IMG/VR virus record: IMGVR_UViG_3300025108_000015
Coordinates: 114,234 to 178,233 of that record
Strand: one strand, 5' to 3'
Length of the DNA: 64,000 nt
DNA from: a virus
Shown: one piece after another, positions 61,623-64,000 of the stretch
Layout: each line of letters starts with the position of its first letter
How positions within the stretch are numbered: position 1 is the first letter of the stretch
The notes under the pieces: generated by a model
What the model saw: the letters and a program-made list of their open reading frames with translations, nothing else
Database searches by the model: none
Told to the model about the DNA's origin: nothing
Program-made: the position numbers and the translations under genes

Positions 61623-64000
61623 CCACCTGGATATAATATTTTCAGTTGTGACCCAGCTACCGGCTATATGTACTATGGTGATAGATTTATGCTTGATGTA
61701 GATCCTGGCCCAAACTCTTTGCTTTGTTACGAGGCTGTATTCGATGAAGTAGGTACTATTCCAGATAGAGCTCCCGACAATTGTGTATTTACAGGCAACC
61801 CTGTCGAGGAAGCTTCCTTTGGTATCGTTCTTGCAGAACAATGTGGTGATTCTCCTTTTGGCGATACGGATACTTCACCGGGTCCTGCCGGTCTAGCAGG
61901 ACAAAAGGGTCAAAAAGGTAATGATAATAAGGGGTATAAAGGTAGTACTGGTGGTCAAGGTCCTAATGGATTAGAAGGAGCAAAAGGTTCAACTGGCGCA
62001 CAAGGTCCTACTGGTGGACAAGGTCCTACTGGTCCCCAAGGTGCATCAGGTTCAACGGGACCTCAAGGGCCAAAAGGTTCAGCCGGCCCATCTCCTGGTG
62101 GTGACCAAGGTGCAACTGGCCCCACCGGTCCTCAAGGTAATTCCGGAAACCAAGGTCCTAAAGGTGTTCAAGGCCCACAAGGTGCAGTTGGTCCATCACC
62201 TGCAGGTCAAAAAGGTGCAACTGGCCCACAAGGTGCTCAAGGACCATCTGGTGGTGTCGGAGACGTTGGTGCAGCTGGTTCTAAAGGTGTTCAAGGCCCA
62301 CAAGGTGATGAAGGTGCAGTAGGTGCATCACCAAAAGGTGCTGCTGGTCAAAAGGGAGCTACTGGTTCAACCGGCCCTAAAGGTGTTCAAGGTCCTAAAG
62401 GTGTACAAGGCCCTAAAGGTGTTCAAGGTCCTAAAGGTGTAAATGGACCATCGCCAGCAGGTCAAAAAGGAGCTACCGGGTCCAAAGGAGATACTGGCCC
62501 TCAAGGCCCTAAAGGTATTCAAGGTCCTAAAGGTGTTCAAGGCCCACAAGGTGATGAAGGTGCCGTAGGTGCATCACCTAAAGGTCAAAAAGGTGAAACT
62601 GGTGCTACTGGCTCTAAAGGAGATACTGGCCCACAAGGTAATTCAGGAAATCAAGGTCCTAAAGGTGTTCAAGGCCCACAAGGTGCAGTTGGTCCATCAC
62701 CTGCAGGCCAAAAAGGTGCAACTGGCCCACAAGGTGCTGAAGGACCATCTGGTGCCAATGGTGATAAAGGTGTTCAAGGTCCTAAAGGTGTTCAAGGTGG
62801 AGTAGGTGATGAAGGTGCCGTAGGCGCATCACCTAAAGGTGCTGCTGGTCAAAAGGGAGCTACTGGTTCAACCGGCCCTAAAGGTGTTCAAGGTCCTAAA
62901 GGCGTTCAAGGCCCTAAAGGTGTTCAAGGTCCTAAAGGTAAAAATGGAGCATCACCAGCAGGTCAAAAAGGTGCTACTGGCCCTAAAGGAGATACTGGCC
63001 CTCAAGGCCCTAAAGGTATTCAAGGTCCCAAGGGTGTTCAAGGCCCACAAGGTGATGAAGGTGCAGTAGGTGCATCACCTAAAGGTCAAAAAGGTGAAAC
63101 TGGTGCTACTGGCTCTAAAGGAGATACTGGCCCACAAGGTAATTCAGGAAATCAAGGTCCTAAAGGTGTTCAAGGCCCACAAGGTGCAGTTGGTCCATCA
63201 CCTGCAGGCCAAAAAGGTGCAACTGGCCCACAAGGTGCTGAAGGACCATCTGGTGCCAATGGTGATAAAGGTGTTCAAGGTCCTAAAGGTGTTCAAGGTG
63301 GAGTAGGTGATGAAGGTGCCGTAGGCGCATCACCTAAAGGTGCTGCTGGTCAAAAGGGAGCTACTGGCCTTCAAGGTCCTGTTGGTGGTCAAGGTGAAGA
63401 TGGTGTTCAAGGCCCTAAAGGTGTTCAAGGTCCTAAAGGTGTAAATGGTCCATCACCAGCAGGTCAAAAAGGAGCTACTGGCCCTAAAGGAGATACTGGC
63501 CCTCAAGGCCCACTTGGTGACCAAGGTCCTAAAGGTATAACTGGCCCACAAGGTTCATCTGCTCCTGGTCAAAAAGGAGCTACTGGTCCTAAAGGAGATA
63601 CTGGCCCGCAAGGCCCTAAAGGTGTTCAAGGCCCTAAAGGTGTTCAAGGTGGAGTAGGTGATGAAGGTGCAGTAGGTGAATCACCTAAAGGTCAAAAAGG
63701 TGAAACGGGTGCTCAAGGACCATCGGGTATTTCAGGTGATAGTGGAAATAAAGGTATTCAAGGTTCTAAAGGTGTTCAAGGTCCTAAAGGTATAAAAGGT
63801 ATAATTGGATTATCACCTAAAGGTCAAAAAGGTGAAACTGGCGGTCAAGGTCCTAAAGGTGTTCAAGGTCCTAAAGGCGTTCAAGGCCCTAAAGGTGTTC
63901 AAGGTGGAGTAGGTGATGAAGGTGCAGTAGGTGAATCACCTAAAGGTCAAAAAGGTGAAACGGGTGCTCAAGGACCATCAGGTATTTCAGGTGATAGTGG
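61158..64000 (+). CDS. Second Hint-collagen fibre protein (3'-truncated by window)
   Basis: The frame opens at ATG 61158 and is still open at the window end (947 codons seen). Residues ~1-155 form a second Hint-like domain: block-B-like L-T-V-S-Q-H-Q-K-I-L near residue 90, and an end block D-V-Y-L-A-D-G-Y-I-V-His154-Asn155 followed by Pro156. Residues 156-241 form a linker domain with four Cys. From residue 242 the chain is Gly-X-Y, with regular five-residue breaks of the type G-A-S-P-K or G-P-S-P-A. Pro after Asn makes C-terminal cleavage unlikely here, unlike the upstream gene. It is probably another long fibre. Confidence 0.8.
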   Translation, partial: MAGLNTQLVRLPNSSSVTINTLQSGSSVSGVVLPGLGLNEQDFRNWSSTDISSTSLGVASVVFEATHSGSVIEFNSGDLTVSQHQKILIKDSSGSYYFTPANTVNLNSDYLVKYTDSGIVEELITSAYEIQNQSIHTIAIEDIDVYLADGYIVHNPPGYNIFSCDPATGYMYYGDRFMLDVDPGPNSLLCYEAVFDEVGTIPDRAPDNCVFTGNPVEEASFGIVLAEQCGDSPFGDTDTSPGPAGLAGQKGQKGNDNKGYKGSTGGQGPNGLEGAKGSTGAQGPTGGQGPTGPQGASGSTGPQGPKGSAGPSPGGDQGATGPTGPQGNSGNQGPKGVQGPQGAVGPSPAGQKGATGPQGAQGPSGGVGDVGAAGSKGVQGPQGDEGAVGASPKGAAGQKGATGSTGPKGVQGPKGVQGPKGVQGPKGVNGPSPAGQKGATGSKGDTGPQGPKGIQGPKGVQGPQGDEGAVGASPKGQKGETGATGSKGDTGPQGNSGNQGPKGVQGPQGAVGPSPAGQKGATGPQGAEGPSGANGDKGVQGPKGVQGGVGDEGAVGASPKGAAGQKGATGSTGPKGVQGPKGVQGPKGVQGPKGKNGASPAGQKGATGPKGDTGPQGPKGIQGPKGVQGPQGDEGAVGASPKGQKGETGATGSKGDTGPQGNSGNQGPKGVQGPQGAVGPSPAGQKGATGPQGAEGPSGANGDKGVQGPKGVQGGVGDEGAVGASPKGAAGQKGATGLQGPVGGQGEDGVQGPKGVQGPKGVNGPSPAGQKGATGPKGDTGPQGPLGDQGPKGITGPQGSSAPGQKGATGPKGDTGPQGPKGVQGPKGVQGGVGDEGAVGESPKGQKGETGAQGPSGISGDSGNKGIQGSKGVQGPKGIKGIIGLSPKGQKGETGGQGPKGVQGPKGVQGPKGVQGGVGDEGAVGESPKGQKGETGAQGPSGISGDS
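62541..63542 (+). repeat. 501-bp tandem repeat with ~300-bp exact identity
   Basis: Two units begin at 62541 and 63042 (GGCCCACAAGGTGATGAAGG), 501 bases apart. Bases ~62566-62866 and ~63067-63367 appear identical by eye. A unit of 167 residues equals 49 Gly-X-Y triplets plus four five-residue G-x-S-P-x breaks. Confidence 0.85.
63641..64000 (+). repeat. 255-bp tandem repeat, second copy cut by window end
   Basis: ATGAAGGTGCAGTAGGTGAA recurs at 63661 and 63916, 255 bases apart, with matching flanks through G-E-S-P-K-G and G-I-S-G-D-S-G. The second unit is truncated at base 64000. Confidence 0.75.

Noticed and set aside
57800-64000. Regular short repeats resembling a CRISPR array
   Set aside because: The repeats are continuous Gly-X-Y codons in one open frame. 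There are no distinct spacers and no cas genes.
1-64000. tRNA genes
   Set aside because: No cloverleaf was recognised in any intergenic gap by eye. All gaps are short and AT-rich. A tRNA-finding program would be decisive.

Overview
The window is 64 kb of an AT-rich, strictly one-directional genome: every supported gene is on the + strand. Gene content identifies a T4-superfamily (contractile-tailed) bacteriophage. It has a T4-type late sigma factor (gp55-like), baseplate wedge proteins (gp25, gp6), a large terminase (gp17), portal (gp20), prohead protease (gp21), acidic scaffold (gp22), major capsid protein (gp23) and PhoH. The low GC, the phage bS21 and the marine-type fibre and structural genes fit an aquatic T4-like phage. 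The host cannot be fixed from this window.

Layout. 1-5056: repair and accessory genes (UV endonuclease, membrane coiled-coil protein, ClpP-like protease, HD-domain protein, late sigma factor). 5053-19893: baseplate, tail and virion structural genes. 19900-24449: DNA metabolism (T7-type endonuclease I, primase, and an Mre11-Rad50 fusion equivalent to gp47+gp46). 24470-28867: a giant fibre-like protein. 28903-35197: proteins with T4-like capsid-targeting N-termini and internal prohead-protease sites, including a nucleotidylyltransferase plus ligase-like fusion and an ESVNE-linked polyprotein. 35258-46176: packaging and head module (17, 20, small core proteins, 21, core protein, bS21, 22, 23). 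46288-64000: PhoH, then a long fibre/adhesin locus ending in two giant collagen-like proteins with N-terminal Hint (intein-like) domains. The second of these runs off the window.

How the parts fit. The gp55-like sigma factor probably drives late genes from a recurrent intergenic motif TA(C/T)TTATA, found 22-86 nt before many head, tail and fibre genes. The gp21 protease probably processes the scaffold, the capsid protein (V-S-E|A after residue 60) and a set of modular internal proteins carrying the same (L/I/V)-x-E|(A/G/S) signature. If so, this phage packages and pre-cuts a cocktail of internal proteins, some enzymatic, for delivery with its DNA.

Most notable: (1) the proposed capsid-internal polyprotein system; (2) the NMNAT-like/ligase-like fusion inside that system; (3) Hint-collagen fibre proteins with exact 513, 261, 501 and 255 bp higher-order repeats; (4) a phage-encoded ribosomal protein bS21; (5) a single-chain Mre11-Rad50. 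No intergenic gap exceeds 300 bases, and no tRNA or CRISPR array was seen.
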